DNA of 64,000 nucleotides from NCBI RefSeq assembly GCF_016786325.1, contig NZ_JADWYU010000095.1, positions 45,261 to 109,260 of the forward strand, written 5' to 3'. Both the position numbers and the translations under genes were made by a program. Within the stretch, counting starts at the first letter, position 1. Every line of letters begins with the position of its first letter. The notes under the pieces were generated by a model. It did not search any database. It was not told the DNA's origin and saw only the letters and a program-made list of their open reading frames with translations. Shown piece after piece: positions 34,320-44,121 of this stretch. This stretch comes from Frankia nepalensis (lineage in GTDB: Bacteria; Actinomycetota; Actinomycetes; Frankiales; Frankiaceae).

Positions 34320-36716
34320 ATGTCCCCGATCCATACCGCGGAGTCCGCCGCGGGCACTGGGATCGACCTTACTGGCGGGCAGCTGGGATTGGTCGCCGGT
34401 GTGGCGTTCATCGCAGCATTTGCCCTGCTTGTGGCCGGCTACCTGGTACGCGAGGTCCTCGCGGCGAGCCAGGGCGGTCCCAAGATGATCGAGGTGGGCG
34501 CGGCCGTGCAGGAGGGCGCCGCGGCCTACCTACGCCGTCAGTTCAAGACACTGGCCGGGTTCGTCGTCGTCATCCCGTTCGTCCTGCTGGCGCTGCCGGC
34601 GGAGGACGTCGGCGCCCGCGTCGGGCGTTCGGTCTTCTTCGTCGTGGGCGCGCTGTTCTCCGCCCTCGTCGGCTTCGTCGGCATGTCGCTGGCGACCAGG
34701 GCGAACACCAGGACGGCCGCGGCGGCGAACGAGCGCGGCGAGAAGGCGGCGTTGCGGCTGGCCTTCCGCACCGGTGGCGTCGTCGGCATGTTCACCGTCG
34801 GGCTCGGCCTGCTCGGCGCCGCGGTCGTGGTCCTGCTGTTCCGGGACACCGCGCCGCAGGTGCTGGAGGGCTTCGGGTTCGGCGCCGCGCTGCTGGCGAT
34901 GTTCATGCGGGTCGGCGGCGGCATCTTCACCAAGGCGGCCGACGTCGGCGCCGACCTGGTCGGCAAGGTGGAAAAGGGCATCCCCGAGGACGACCCGCGC
35001 AACGCGGCGACGATCGCGGACAACGTAGGCGACAACGTCGGCGACTGCGCCGGGATGGCCGCCGACCTGTTCGAGTCGTACGCGGTCACGCTGGTCGCCG
35101 CGCTGATCCTGGGCGTGAAGGCGTTCGGCGAGCAGGGGCTGGTCTTCCCGCTCCTGATCCCGGCGGTCGGCGTGATCACCGCCGTCATCGGCATCTTCGC
35201 GGTGGCGCCCCGGGCGAAGGACCGCAACGGGATGGCCGCGATCAACCGCGGCTTCTTCATCTCCGCGGTCATCTCGGCGATCGGCGTCGTCATCGTCGCG
35301 CTCGTCTACCTGCCGAGCAGCTTCGCCGACTTCGACGGCCTGGCCGGCGCCGTGCCGGACGGGAACCCGCGGGTGATCGCGATCAGCGCCGTGCTGATCG
35401 GCATCGTGCTCGCCGCCGCGATCCAGCTCCTCACCGGCTACTTCACCGAGACGGCGCGCAAGCCGGTCCGCGGTGTCGTCGAGGCGTCCACCACCGGGCC
35501 GGCCACGAACATCCTGGCCGGCATCAGCGTCGGCCTGGAGTCGGCGGTCTACTCGGCCGTGCTGATCGGCGCGGCCGTGTTCGGCGCCTACCTGCTCGGC
35601 TCCGGCAGCGTCGTCGTCGCGCTGTTCGCCGTCGCGCTCGCCGGCACCGGCCTGCTGACCACCGTCGGCGTGATCGTCTCGATGGACACCTTCGGGCCGG
35701 TCAGCGACAACGCGCAGGGCATCGCCGAGATGTCCGGCGAGGTGACCGAGGAGGGCGCCGCCATCCTCACGTCGCTCGACGCCGTCGGCAACACCACCAA
35801 GGCGATCACCAAGGGGATCGCGATCGCGACGGCGGTGTTCGCCGCGACCGCGCTCTTCGGCTCGTTCACCGACACGATCAGCACCGCCCTCGCCGAAGCC
35901 GGCGTGCTCCCGGACGCGGGCCGCGGCGTGGTGGGCGGCCTCAACGTCGCCTACCCGGACGCGCTGGTCGGCCTGATACTCGGCGCCGCGGTGGTGTTCC
36001 TGTTCTCGGGGCTGGCCATCAGCGCCGTGGGCCGCGCCGCCGGCCGGGTCGTGCGGGAGGTGCGCAACCAGTTCCGCGACCACCCGGGGATCATGGACGG
36101 CACCGAGAAGCCGAACTACGGCGCGGTGGTGGACATCTGCACCCGCGACTCGCTGCGCGAGCTGATCACGCCAGGAACGCTCGCCGTCATGGCGCCGATC
36201 GCGGTCGGGTTCGGCCTCGGCTACCCGCCCCTGGGGGCCTACCTTGCCGGGGCGATCGCCGGCGGCGTGCTGATGGCCGTGTTCCTGTCCAACTCCGGTG
36301 GCGCCTGGGACAACGCGAAGAAGCTGGTCGAGGACGGCGCGCATGGCGGCAAGGGCTCGGAGGTGCACGCGGCGACGGTGATCGGCGACACCGTGGGTGA
36401 CCCGTTCAAGGACACCGCGGGCCCGTCGATCAACCCGCTGATCAAGGTGATGAACCTGGTCAGCCTGCTGATCGCGCCGACCGTCGTGAAGTTCTCGGTA
36501 GGCGAGGACAAGAACACCTGGCTGCGGATCCTCATCGCCCTCGCGGCCGTCGCGGTGATCGCCGCCGTGATCGTGATCTCCAAGCGGCGCGGTTCGGACC
36601 TGGACGCGGCCCCCGCCGGGGACGGTGTCGCGACGCCACCCTCCAACGTCACCGTCGGGGGATCGTCCTCGGCGGTCACACCCAACTCGGCGACCGCCGA
36701 CCAGGTGAACGTCTGA
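34320..36716 (+). CDS. hppA: Membrane-bound H+-translocating pyrophosphatase
   Basis: A 798-residue, many-helix protein that couples PPi hydrolysis to proton export. The pyrophosphate site is seen in DVGADLVGKVEKGIPEDDPR and NVGDNVGDCAGMAADLFESY, with the second acidic cluster in GDTVGDPFKDTAGPSINPL. The segment GNTTKAITKG has Lys where K+-dependent enzymes have Ala, marking the K+-independent subfamily. GGAGGAG precedes the ATG at 34320 by a few bases. It stands between the bldG partner and topA as in Streptomyces. A soluble pyrophosphatase is also encoded in this window at 50020. Confidence 0.96.
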   Translation: MSPIHTAESAAGTGIDLTGGQLGLVAGVAFIAAFALLVAGYLVREVLAASQGGPKMIEVGAAVQEGAAAYLRRQFKTLAGFVVVIPFVLLALPAEDVGARVGRSVFFVVGALFSALVGFVGMSLATRANTRTAAAANERGEKAALRLAFRTGGVVGMFTVGLGLLGAAVVVLLFRDTAPQVLEGFGFGAALLAMFMRVGGGIFTKAADVGADLVGKVEKGIPEDDPRNAATIADNVGDNVGDCAGMAADLFESYAVTLVAALILGVKAFGEQGLVFPLLIPAVGVITAVIGIFAVAPRAKDRNGMAAINRGFFISAVISAIGVVIVALVYLPSSFADFDGLAGAVPDGNPRVIAISAVLIGIVLAAAIQLLTGYFTETARKPVRGVVEASTTGPATNILAGISVGLESAVYSAVLIGAAVFGAYLLGSGSVVVALFAVALAGTGLLTTVGVIVSMDTFGPVSDNAQGIAEMSGEVTEEGAAILTSLDAVGNTTKAITKGIAIATAVFAATALFGSFTDTISTALAEAGVLPDAGRGVVGGLNVAYPDALVGLILGAAVVFLFSGLAISAVGRAAGRVVREVRNQFRDHPGIMDGTEKPNYGAVVDICTRDSLRELITPGTLAVMAPIAVGFGLGYPPLGAYLAGAIAGGVLMAVFLSNSGGAWDNAKKLVEDGAHGGKGSEVHAATVIGDTVGDPFKDTAGPSINPLIKVMNLVSLLIAPTVVKFSVGEDKNTWLRILIALAAVAVIAAVIVISKRRGSDLDAAPAGDGVATPPSNVTVGGSSSAVTPNSATADQVNV

Positions 36717-37144
36717 CCGGGAGCCGACGCCGACTCCCATCACCTGGCCGGGCGGCGCCAGCGCCGGCCGACGCGACCACCCGCCCTCGCCACCAGCGAG
36801 GACGGGTGGTCGCGGCCGTTGCGTCCCATCCGCGTCCCGCCCAGCCGTCCCGCCTGTGGCACGCTGGACGACGCTGGTGCACGTCTGTCAGCCCAACCCG
36901 GTCCCGAGGGCCGGCGCGGTTCCCTCGGGAGCCGCCCTCCCCGAGGATGGCCAGGACGCGCGCGCCACGGTCGACCCCGCCACAACCGGTTGGGCCGGCC
37001 CGCGGCGCGTGTCGTAATCCAAGGACCAGCGGGCATGGGCCCCGATGCCCACCGGCAGCGCCCGTCAGCAGTACCCGTCAGCAGTGCCAAGGCCGCGAGA
37101 CCGCAGACAGCTACACCCGAGAAACGCAGTACCCGAGGAGACCA
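36717..37144. other. Intergenic region between hppA and topA
   Basis: A strong hairpin near the start ends hppA transcription. No credible gene follows; the topA promoter should lie in the last 200 bases. CGTCAGCAGTACC is repeated back to back near 37064-37087. Confidence 0.4.
36772..36814 (+). terminator. Terminator hairpin after hppA
   Basis: Arms 36772-36790 and 36796-36814 pair over 19 bp with a single C/A mismatch around a five-base loop (CACCA). It is 55 bases after the stop codon. Confidence 0.75.
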
Positions 37145-40129
37145 GTGCCACCGCGCGCGAAGACGACGGCCCGGACCCCGTCCCGGTCGTCCACACCGCT
37201 AGCCGAGCCGCCGGGCGTCGACGAGGACGCCCTGGACGAGCGGGTCGACGAGGACGAGACGTCGTCCGGCACCGCCCGTGGCGGCGCCGGCCGCCGACGG
37301 ACCACCGGCGGCGCGGGTACCCGACTGGTGATCGTGGAGTCTCCGGCCAAGGCGAAGACCATCGCGGGCTACCTCGGGCCCGGCTGGCAGGTCGAGTCGA
37401 GCATCGGCCACATCCGGGACCTGCCCCGCAGCGCCGCCGACGTGCCGGCCGCCCACAAGGGCAAGCCGTGGGCGCGCCTCGGGGTGGACGTGGACAACGG
37501 CTTCGAGCCGCTCTACATCGTCACTCCGGACAAGCGCCCGCAGGTGACCAAGCTCAAGGCGCTGGTCAAGGACGCGAGCGAGCTCTACCTCGCGACGGAC
37601 GAGGACCGCGAGGGCGAGGCGATCGCCTGGCACCTGCTGCAGACGCTCAAGCCGACGGTCCCGGTCAAGCGGATGGTCTTCCACGAGATCACCCCGCAGG
37701 CGATCCGGCGGGCCGTCGACAGCCCGCGCGAGATCGACGAGAACCTGGTCAACGCCCAGGAGACCAGGCGCATCCTGGACCGCCTCTACGGCTACGAGGT
37801 CTCCCCCGTGCTGTGGAAGAAGGTCATGCCGAAGCTGTCGGCCGGCCGGGTGCAGAGCGTGGCGACCCGCATCCTGGTCGAGCGGGAGCGGGCCCGGATG
37901 CGGTTCCGCTCGGCGGACTACTGGAACATCGAGGGCCGGTTCGCGGCCACCGTCGGCCACGACGGCAAGGCGGCCGACCAGACCCCGCTGCCCGCGATCC
38001 TGGTCGCGCTCGACGGCCGCCGGCTCGCCACCGGCCGCGACTTCGACGCGACCGGCCGGCTCACCTCGGCCGAGGTGGTCCGGCTCGACGAGGCCGCCGC
38101 GCGGGGACTCGCCGACCGGCTCGCCGCGACGACGTTCGCGGTCCGCTCGGTCGAGACGAAGCCGTACAAGCGCTCCCCGTACGCGCCGTTCATGACGTCG
38201 ACGCTGCAGCAGGAGGCCGGCCGCAAGCTGCGGTTCTCCAGCCAGCGCACCATGCAGATCGCGCAGAAGCTGTACGAGAACGGCTACATCACCTATATGC
38301 GGACCGACTCGACGAACCTGTCCGAGACGGCCCTGGCCGCGGCCCGCGAGCAGGCCCGCCAGCTCTACGGCCCCGAGTACGTGCCGGACAAGCCCCGGAT
38401 CTACACCAAGAAGGTCAAGAACGCCCAGGAGGCGCACGAGGCGATCCGCCCCGCCGGCGACACCTTCCGCACCCCCGGCGAGGTGCGCGCCGAGCTGGAC
38501 ACGGACGGCTTCCGGCTCTACGAGCTGATCTGGCGGCGCACCGTGGCGAGCCAGATGGCCGACGCCCGCGGCACCAGCGCCACCGTCCGGCTCGGCGGCG
38601 CGTCCAGCGCGGGCGAGGACGCCGAGTTCGCCGCCACCGGCAAGGTCATCACGTTCCCGGGCTTCCTGCGCGCCTACGTCGAGGGCGCGGACGACCCGGA
38701 CGCCGAGCTCGAGGACCGCGAGACGCGGCTGCCGGACGTCCGCCGGGGTGACCCGCTCACGACCCGGGAGCTCAGCCCGCGCGGCCACTCGACCAGCCCG
38801 CCGCCCCGGTTCACCGAGGCGAGCCTGGTCAAGACGCTGGAGGAGCTGGGCATCGGCCGCCCGTCCACCTACGCGTCGATCATCGGCACGATCCAGGACC
38901 GCGGCTACGTGTGGAAGAAGGGCACCGCGCTGGTGCCCAGCTTCCTCGCCTTCGCCGTCGTCGGCCTGCTCGAGAACCACTTCGGCCGGCTCGTCGACTA
39001 CCGGTTCACCGCGTCGATGGAGGACGACCTCGACGACATCGCCGCCGGCACCGCCGCGTCGACCGAATGGCTGACCCGGTTCTACTTCGGCGACGACGGC
39101 CCCGACGCGGTCGCGAACGGCAACGGCAACGGCAAGGTCAGCGCGGACGCCGGCCTCAAGCACCTGGTCAGCGAGCGGCTCGGCGAGATCGACGCCCGCG
39201 AGGTGAACTCGATCCCCATCGGCGAGACCGATGACGGGGTGCCGGTGGTGGTCCGGGTCGGCCGCTACGGGCCATACGTGCAGCACGGCGAGCGCAGCAA
39301 GAGCGTGCCCGAGGACCTGCCGCCCGACGAGCTGACCATCCCGAAGGCGCTCGAACTGCTCGAAGCGCCGTCCGGCGACCGGGAGCTCGGCACCGACCCG
39401 GAGACCGGCGCGAAGATCACCGCGAAGTCGGGCCGTTTCGGACCGTACGTGACCACCGACACCGACCCGCCGAGGACCGCGAGCCTGCTGTCGACGATGT
39501 CGCTGGAGACGCTGACCCTCGACGACGCCCGCAAGCTGCTCACCCTGCCCCGGGTGCTCGGCGCGGGCGCGGACGGCGAGGAGATCACCGCGCAGAACGG
39601 CCGCTACGGGCCATACGTGAAGAAGGGCACCGAGAGCCGCTCACTGCAGTCCGAGGAGCAGTTGTTCACGGTGACGCTGGAGGAAGCGCTCGCGCTGTTG
39701 GCGCAGCCGAAGACGCGGGGCCGGCGCAGCGCGGCCGAGATCCCGCCGCTGCGGGAGCTGGGCAACGACCCGGCGAGTGGGAAGCCGGTCGTGCTGAAGG
39801 AGGGCCGCTTCGGCCCGTACGTGACCGACGGCGAGACCAACGCCAGCCTGCGCAAGGGTGACGAGATCACGACGCTGACCCTCGAGCGCGCGGCGGAGCT
39901 GCTTGCCGACCGGCGCGCCCGCGGCCCGGCCACCCCGCGCCGCGCGAGCCGGACGACCGCCAAGACCGGCGTCAAGGCGACGACGAAGGCCACGAGCACG
40001 GCGAAGGCCTCGAGCGGGACGAAGGCGAAGCCCGCGGCCAAGGCCAAGGCCAAGGGCACCGGCACCCGCGCCTCCGCGAAGAGATCGGCGTCCGGCACGA
40101 GCTCCGACGGCGCCGGCGAGGCCAGCTGA
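37145..40129 (+). CDS. topA: DNA topoisomerase I (type IA)
   Basis: A 994-residue enzyme that relaxes negative supercoils. The Toprim domain is RLVIVESPAKAKTIAGYLG with EDREGEAIAWHL acidic residues. The active-site Tyr lies in NGYITYMRTDSTNLSE. C-terminal repeats with GRYGPYVQ, GRFGPYVT, GRYGPYVK and GRFGPYVT are the topoisomerase I C-terminal domains of actinobacteria. The end is a Lys/Ala-rich tail (KATTKATSTAKASS), a known processivity feature in mycobacteria and Streptomyces. GAGGAG is five bases before the GTG at 37145. It overlaps the next gene by one base (TGATG). Confidence 0.96.
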   Translation: MPPRAKTTARTPSRSSTPLAEPPGVDEDALDERVDEDETSSGTARGGAGRRRTTGGAGTRLVIVESPAKAKTIAGYLGPGWQVESSIGHIRDLPRSAADVPAAHKGKPWARLGVDVDNGFEPLYIVTPDKRPQVTKLKALVKDASELYLATDEDREGEAIAWHLLQTLKPTVPVKRMVFHEITPQAIRRAVDSPREIDENLVNAQETRRILDRLYGYEVSPVLWKKVMPKLSAGRVQSVATRILVERERARMRFRSADYWNIEGRFAATVGHDGKAADQTPLPAILVALDGRRLATGRDFDATGRLTSAEVVRLDEAAARGLADRLAATTFAVRSVETKPYKRSPYAPFMTSTLQQEAGRKLRFSSQRTMQIAQKLYENGYITYMRTDSTNLSETALAAAREQARQLYGPEYVPDKPRIYTKKVKNAQEAHEAIRPAGDTFRTPGEVRAELDTDGFRLYELIWRRTVASQMADARGTSATVRLGGASSAGEDAEFAATGKVITFPGFLRAYVEGADDPDAELEDRETRLPDVRRGDPLTTRELSPRGHSTSPPPRFTEASLVKTLEELGIGRPSTYASIIGTIQDRGYVWKKGTALVPSFLAFAVVGLLENHFGRLVDYRFTASMEDDLDDIAAGTAASTEWLTRFYFGDDGPDAVANGNGNGKVSADAGLKHLVSERLGEIDAREVNSIPIGETDDGVPVVVRVGRYGPYVQHGERSKSVPEDLPPDELTIPKALELLEAPSGDRELGTDPETGAKITAKSGRFGPYVTTDTDPPRTASLLSTMSLETLTLDDARKLLTLPRVLGAGADGEEITAQNGRYGPYVKKGTESRSLQSEEQLFTVTLEEALALLAQPKTRGRRSAAEIPPLRELGNDPASGKPVVLKEGRFGPYVTDGETNASLRKGDEITTLTLERAAELLADRRARGPATPRRASRTTAKTGVKATTKATSTAKASSGTKAKPAAKAKAKGTGTRASAKRSASGTSSDGAGEAS

Positions 40130-42678
40130 TGGTGGCCGCGGCCGGGCCGGACGGTCCTGGCGCTCCGGCCGGGCCGGTCGCCGGGCCGGACGAGCTCGCC
40201 GCCCGGCCCGGGAGCGTGGACGAGTCCGCGGACCCGGCCGACCTCGCGTTCGCGGACCCCGCTGGCCTTGGGCCAGGCGCCGCGCTGGCCACCCGGCCCG
40301 CCAGGCGGGCGGGGTGGGCCGTCAAGTCGGTCGGGCAGCACCCGGTCACCAGCGTGCCGGAACCGCCGGAGCGGCGCGCGCCCTCGTCCTCGGACGAGGG
40401 CGACGTGCGCGCCGTGCTGCGGATCCCGGAGTTCCGCCGGATGTGGATCCAGCTTGGGCTGTCCAGTCTCGGCGACTGGATGGGCCTGCTGGCGACCACG
40501 GCGATGGTCACCCAGCTCCAGCACAGCTTCTCCGGGCAGGCATACGCTCTCGGTTCACTACTGATCATCCGGCTGGCCCCGGCGCTGATCTTCGGCCCGC
40601 TCGCGGGCGCGGTGGCCGACCGGCTGGACCGCCGGCTGACCATGGTGGTCACCGACCTGCTCCGGTTCGGGCTGTTCCTGTCGATCCCGATCGTCGGCAC
40701 GCTGACCTGGCTGCTGATCGCGTCGTTCCTGATCGAGTGCGTCACGCTGTTGTGGGCACCCGCCAAGGAGGCGAGCGTCCCGCACCTGGTGCCCAAGGAA
40801 CGGCTGGCCGCGGCGAACACCCTGAGCCTGCTCACCACCTACGGCAGCGCGCCGGTGGCCGCGGCGATCTTCGCGCTGCTCGCGACCCTCTCGCGCAGCC
40901 TCGAATCGGGCCACCCGTACTTCCGCGACTCGTCGGTGGACATCGCGCTCTACTTCAACGCCGCGACGTTCCTGCTGTCGGCGATCGTGATCTGGGGCCT
41001 GAAATCGATCGGCAAGGCCCAGCGCCCCGAGAGCAGTCCCGAACCGGGCTTCTTCGCCTCGATCGTCGAGGGCTGGAAGTTCGTCGGCCACGACCGGCTC
41101 GTCCGCGGCCTCGTCATCGGCATCCTCGGCGGCTTCGCGGGCGCCGGCTGCGTGATCGCGCTGGGCCGGCTCTACGTGGAGATCCTCGGCGGCGGCGACG
41201 CGGCCTACGGCGTGCTGTTCGCGGCGGTGTTCCTCGGGCTCGCGGGCGGGATGGCGGCCGGGCCGAAGCTGCTCGGCGACTACAGCCGCACCCGGCTGTT
41301 CGGCGTCTGCGTCACCGGCGCCGGCATCACGCTGGTATTCGTCGCGATCATCCCGAACCTGGTGCTCGCCTGCATCCTGGTCGTCCTGGTCGGCATGTTC
41401 GCCGGGGTCGCCTGGGTCACCGGCAACACGCTGCTGCAGGCCGAGGTCTCCGACGAGCTGCGCGGACGCACCTTCGCCCTGGTCCAGTCGCTGGTCCGGA
41501 TCGACCTGCTGCTGGTGCTCGCGGCCGCGCCGCCGCTGGTCGGGCTGATCGGTTCCCACAGCGTCCACCTGTGGGGCGACGTCGACGTCCGGGCCGACGG
41601 CGTGACGATCGTGCTCCTCGGGGGCGGCCTGCTCGCCATCACCGTGGGCCTGTTCGCCTACCGGCAGATGGACGACCACTCCGGCGTGCCGGTGCTGCCG
41701 GAGCTGTGGAACGCGCTGCGCGGCCGCCAGACCCGCCGGCCCCGCTACCCGGGCCTGTTCGTCGCCATCGAGGGTGCCAGCTCCGCCACCCGGGCCGGCC
41801 AGCTCGAGGCGCTGCGCGCGTGGCTCGCCGGCTCCGGGCGGGAGGTGCTCGTCGCCTCGGACGTGGTGGTCGCGGCCCCGCTGCGGACCGCCCTGCGCGA
41901 GCTGCAGACCGACCCGTCGGCGGCGCTGCACCCGCGCACCGAGGCGCTGCTCGCGGCGGCCGCGCAGGCCGAGCATGTGGCCAGGGTGATCGAGCCGGCG
42001 CTCACCCGGGGCGCGGTGGTACTCACCGACCATTACGTGGACTCGGCGGTCGCCCACCAGAGCGCCGTCGCCAGCGTCGGCCTCGACGAACTGACCGTGC
42101 TGTCGCAGTGGGCGACCATGTCGCTGCTGCCCGACGTGACGATCGTGCTGGACGCCGAGCCTGGCACCTCCGGCGCCACGGACCAGACGTTCCTGACCGG
42201 CTCGTCCGGCAACGGTTCCCATCCCGCCAACTCCCGGCTCGTCGGCGCCCGTCCAGCCAGCTCACCGAACGGTGGCGAGGCGGCCGGCCGGTCGGGCCGC
42301 CGCGCGGACACGCCCGCCCCCACGTTCGACGAACGGGTGCGCGCCGCCTACCTCCAGCTCGCCGACGAGGAGCCGCACCGCTACGTCGTCCTGGACGGCG
42401 GGACGCCGGCCGACGAGCTGCGCGACCGGATCCGCCAGGCCGTCACCCGTCGGCTCGGCGAGCCGCCCGCGGCCGTGACCGGCAGGATCTCCGCCGGGGC
42501 GTACCCGGCGGACCCGACCGATCTCTCGGACGACGCCGAACTCTCGGACAGCACCGATCTCCTGGGCGACACAGATCTCCCGGACGGCTCGGAGGGGGCC
42601 GGACCGGACCGGCGCGAGGACGCGGACGACCCCGTCGGCCGCGGCGCCCGGGACGCCTCTCCCGGAGGATCGGGATGA
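40129..42678 (+). CDS. MFS transporter fused to thymidylate-kinase-like domain
   Basis: An 849-residue fusion. After 95 low-complexity residues, residues about 100-520 form an MFS-type transporter of the MFS_3 group with about 12 helices (LAPALIFGPLAGAVADRLDR is the loop 2-3 motif). Residues about 540-790 resemble dTMP kinase: PGLFVAIEGASSATRAGQLE, then VVLTDHYVDSAVAHQS in place of the DRY motif. The P-loop GxxGxGKST is degenerate, with no GK(S/T), so kinase activity is doubtful. A similar fusion lies between topA and the delta' gene in Streptomyces. The tail is Asp/Ser-rich. It overlaps both neighbours, so topA, this gene and holB form one operon. Confidence 0.85.
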   Translation: MVAAAGPDGPGAPAGPVAGPDELAARPGSVDESADPADLAFADPAGLGPGAALATRPARRAGWAVKSVGQHPVTSVPEPPERRAPSSSDEGDVRAVLRIPEFRRMWIQLGLSSLGDWMGLLATTAMVTQLQHSFSGQAYALGSLLIIRLAPALIFGPLAGAVADRLDRRLTMVVTDLLRFGLFLSIPIVGTLTWLLIASFLIECVTLLWAPAKEASVPHLVPKERLAAANTLSLLTTYGSAPVAAAIFALLATLSRSLESGHPYFRDSSVDIALYFNAATFLLSAIVIWGLKSIGKAQRPESSPEPGFFASIVEGWKFVGHDRLVRGLVIGILGGFAGAGCVIALGRLYVEILGGGDAAYGVLFAAVFLGLAGGMAAGPKLLGDYSRTRLFGVCVTGAGITLVFVAIIPNLVLACILVVLVGMFAGVAWVTGNTLLQAEVSDELRGRTFALVQSLVRIDLLLVLAAAPPLVGLIGSHSVHLWGDVDVRADGVTIVLLGGGLLAITVGLFAYRQMDDHSGVPVLPELWNALRGRQTRRPRYPGLFVAIEGASSATRAGQLEALRAWLAGSGREVLVASDVVVAAPLRTALRELQTDPSAALHPRTEALLAAAAQAEHVARVIEPALTRGAVVLTDHYVDSAVAHQSAVASVGLDELTVLSQWATMSLLPDVTIVLDAEPGTSGATDQTFLTGSSGNGSHPANSRLVGARPASSPNGGEAAGRSGRRADTPAPTFDERVRAAYLQLADEEPHRYVVLDGGTPADELRDRIRQAVTRRLGEPPAAVTGRISAGAYPADPTDLSDDAELSDSTDLLGDTDLPDGSEGAGPDRREDADDPVGRGARDASPGGSG

Positions 42679-43931
42679 GCGTCTGGGACGGCCTCACGGG
42701 CCAGACCGCCGTCGTCGAGGCCCTGACCGCCGCGGCGGGCGCCGCCGCGCTGATCGGCGGCCCGGATGGCGCGCTGGCCGCCGCGAGGGCCGGGATGACC
42801 CATTCGTGGCTGTTCACCGGCCCGTCCGGCGCCAGCCGCGCGGACGCCGCCCGGGCCTTCGCCGCCGCGCTGAGCTGCGAGCGCGCCGCCCCCGCCGCCG
42901 GCCCGCCGGGCTGCGGCGAGTGCGTCGGCTGCCACACGGTCCTCACCGACACCGCGGCCGACCTGCGCACGGTACGCGCCGAAGGGCTCTCGCTCGGCGT
43001 GCAGGACGTCCGGGCGCTCGTCCGGGACGCGGCGAGCGCGCCCACCAGTGGCCGCTACCGGATCCTGCTCGTCGAGGAGGCGGACCGGCTCACCGACTCC
43101 GCGGCGAACGCCCTGCTCAAGGCGCTGGAGGAGCCGGCGGACCGGTCGGTGTTCCTGCTGTGCGCGCCGTCGGTCGACGACGTCATGCCGACGATCAGGT
43201 CCCGCTGCCGGGTCGTGGCGCTGCGGCTGCCGTCCGTCGACGACCTCGTCGGGGCGCTGCTGCGCGACGGCGTCGACGAACGGACCGCGCACGTCGCGGC
43301 CCGCGCCGCGCAGGGCCACCTCGGCCGGGCCCGGCTGCTCGCCGCCGACGAGCAGGCCAGGGCCCGGCGCGCCCAGGTGCTGGCGCTTCCCGGCCGGCTC
43401 GGCCGGGTGGCCGACTGCCTCGCCGCCGCCGCGGACCTGGTCGGCGCGGCGAACGCGGACGCCGAGGCGGCGAACTCCGAACGCGACGAGGCGGAGGCCG
43501 AGGCGCTGCGCACCGCCCTCGGCGTGGGCACGACCTCCTCCGGCACCACCGGCAGGACCAAACGAGCCACCAAGTCGCCGCCCAAGGGCAAGACGATGAT
43601 GGTCCGGGGCGCCGCCGGCGCCCTCAAGGATCTGGAGAAGTCGCAGAAGAGCCGGGGCCGCCGCACGGTCCTCGACTCGCTCGACCGGGCCCTGCTGGAC
43701 CTGGCCGGCCTCTACCGCGACGTGCTGGCCCATCAGCTCGGCGCCACCGTCGACCCGATCAACCCCGACGCCGCCGCGGAGGTGGCCCGGCTGGCCGCCG
43801 CGGCCACTCCCGAGCGGACGCTGCGCCGCCTGGAGGCGGTCCTGGCCACCCGCGACACCCTGGCCGGCAATCCCGGCCTGGTGGCCCAGCTGGCGGTCGA
43901 GTCCCTGGCCCTGACGCTGCGCGACGCCTGA
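42675..43931 (+). CDS. holB: DNA polymerase III subunit delta'
   Basis: A 418-residue clamp-loader subunit. It has the AAA+ order of delta': WLFTGPSGASRADAARAFA at the P-loop position (no GKT, usual for delta'), the zinc finger CGECVGCHTV, YRILLVEEADRLTDSAANAL as Walker B, LLKALEEP and the sensor SRC region PTIRSRCRVVALR. The C-terminal third has an insert with TGRTKRATKSPPKGK before the collar domain. The ATGA overlap with the fusion gene supports the start at 42675. Confidence 0.92.
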   Translation: MSVWDGLTGQTAVVEALTAAAGAAALIGGPDGALAAARAGMTHSWLFTGPSGASRADAARAFAAALSCERAAPAAGPPGCGECVGCHTVLTDTAADLRTVRAEGLSLGVQDVRALVRDAASAPTSGRYRILLVEEADRLTDSAANALLKALEEPADRSVFLLCAPSVDDVMPTIRSRCRVVALRLPSVDDLVGALLRDGVDERTAHVAARAAQGHLGRARLLAADEQARARRAQVLALPGRLGRVADCLAAAADLVGAANADAEAANSERDEAEAEALRTALGVGTTSSGTTGRTKRATKSPPKGKTMMVRGAAGALKDLEKSQKSRGRRTVLDSLDRALLDLAGLYRDVLAHQLGATVDPINPDAAAEVARLAAAATPERTLRRLEAVLATRDTLAGNPGLVAQLAVESLALTLRDA

Positions 43932-44121
43932 TCCGGACGTCCGGCCTCGCCGCCGGCGGCCGTGGCCGGGCGCGACATCGGCCCGGTACGCGCGAGGTCC
44001 GGGCCACGGAGGCCGTCAGCAGGCGTGGTATCTCGTGGTCTGATCGGGCAGGGTGAGGATCGCGGCCGCCGACAGCCGATCTCCGGCGTCGCGGCCGGCC
44101 GCGACGCGCGAAGGAGTGCCT

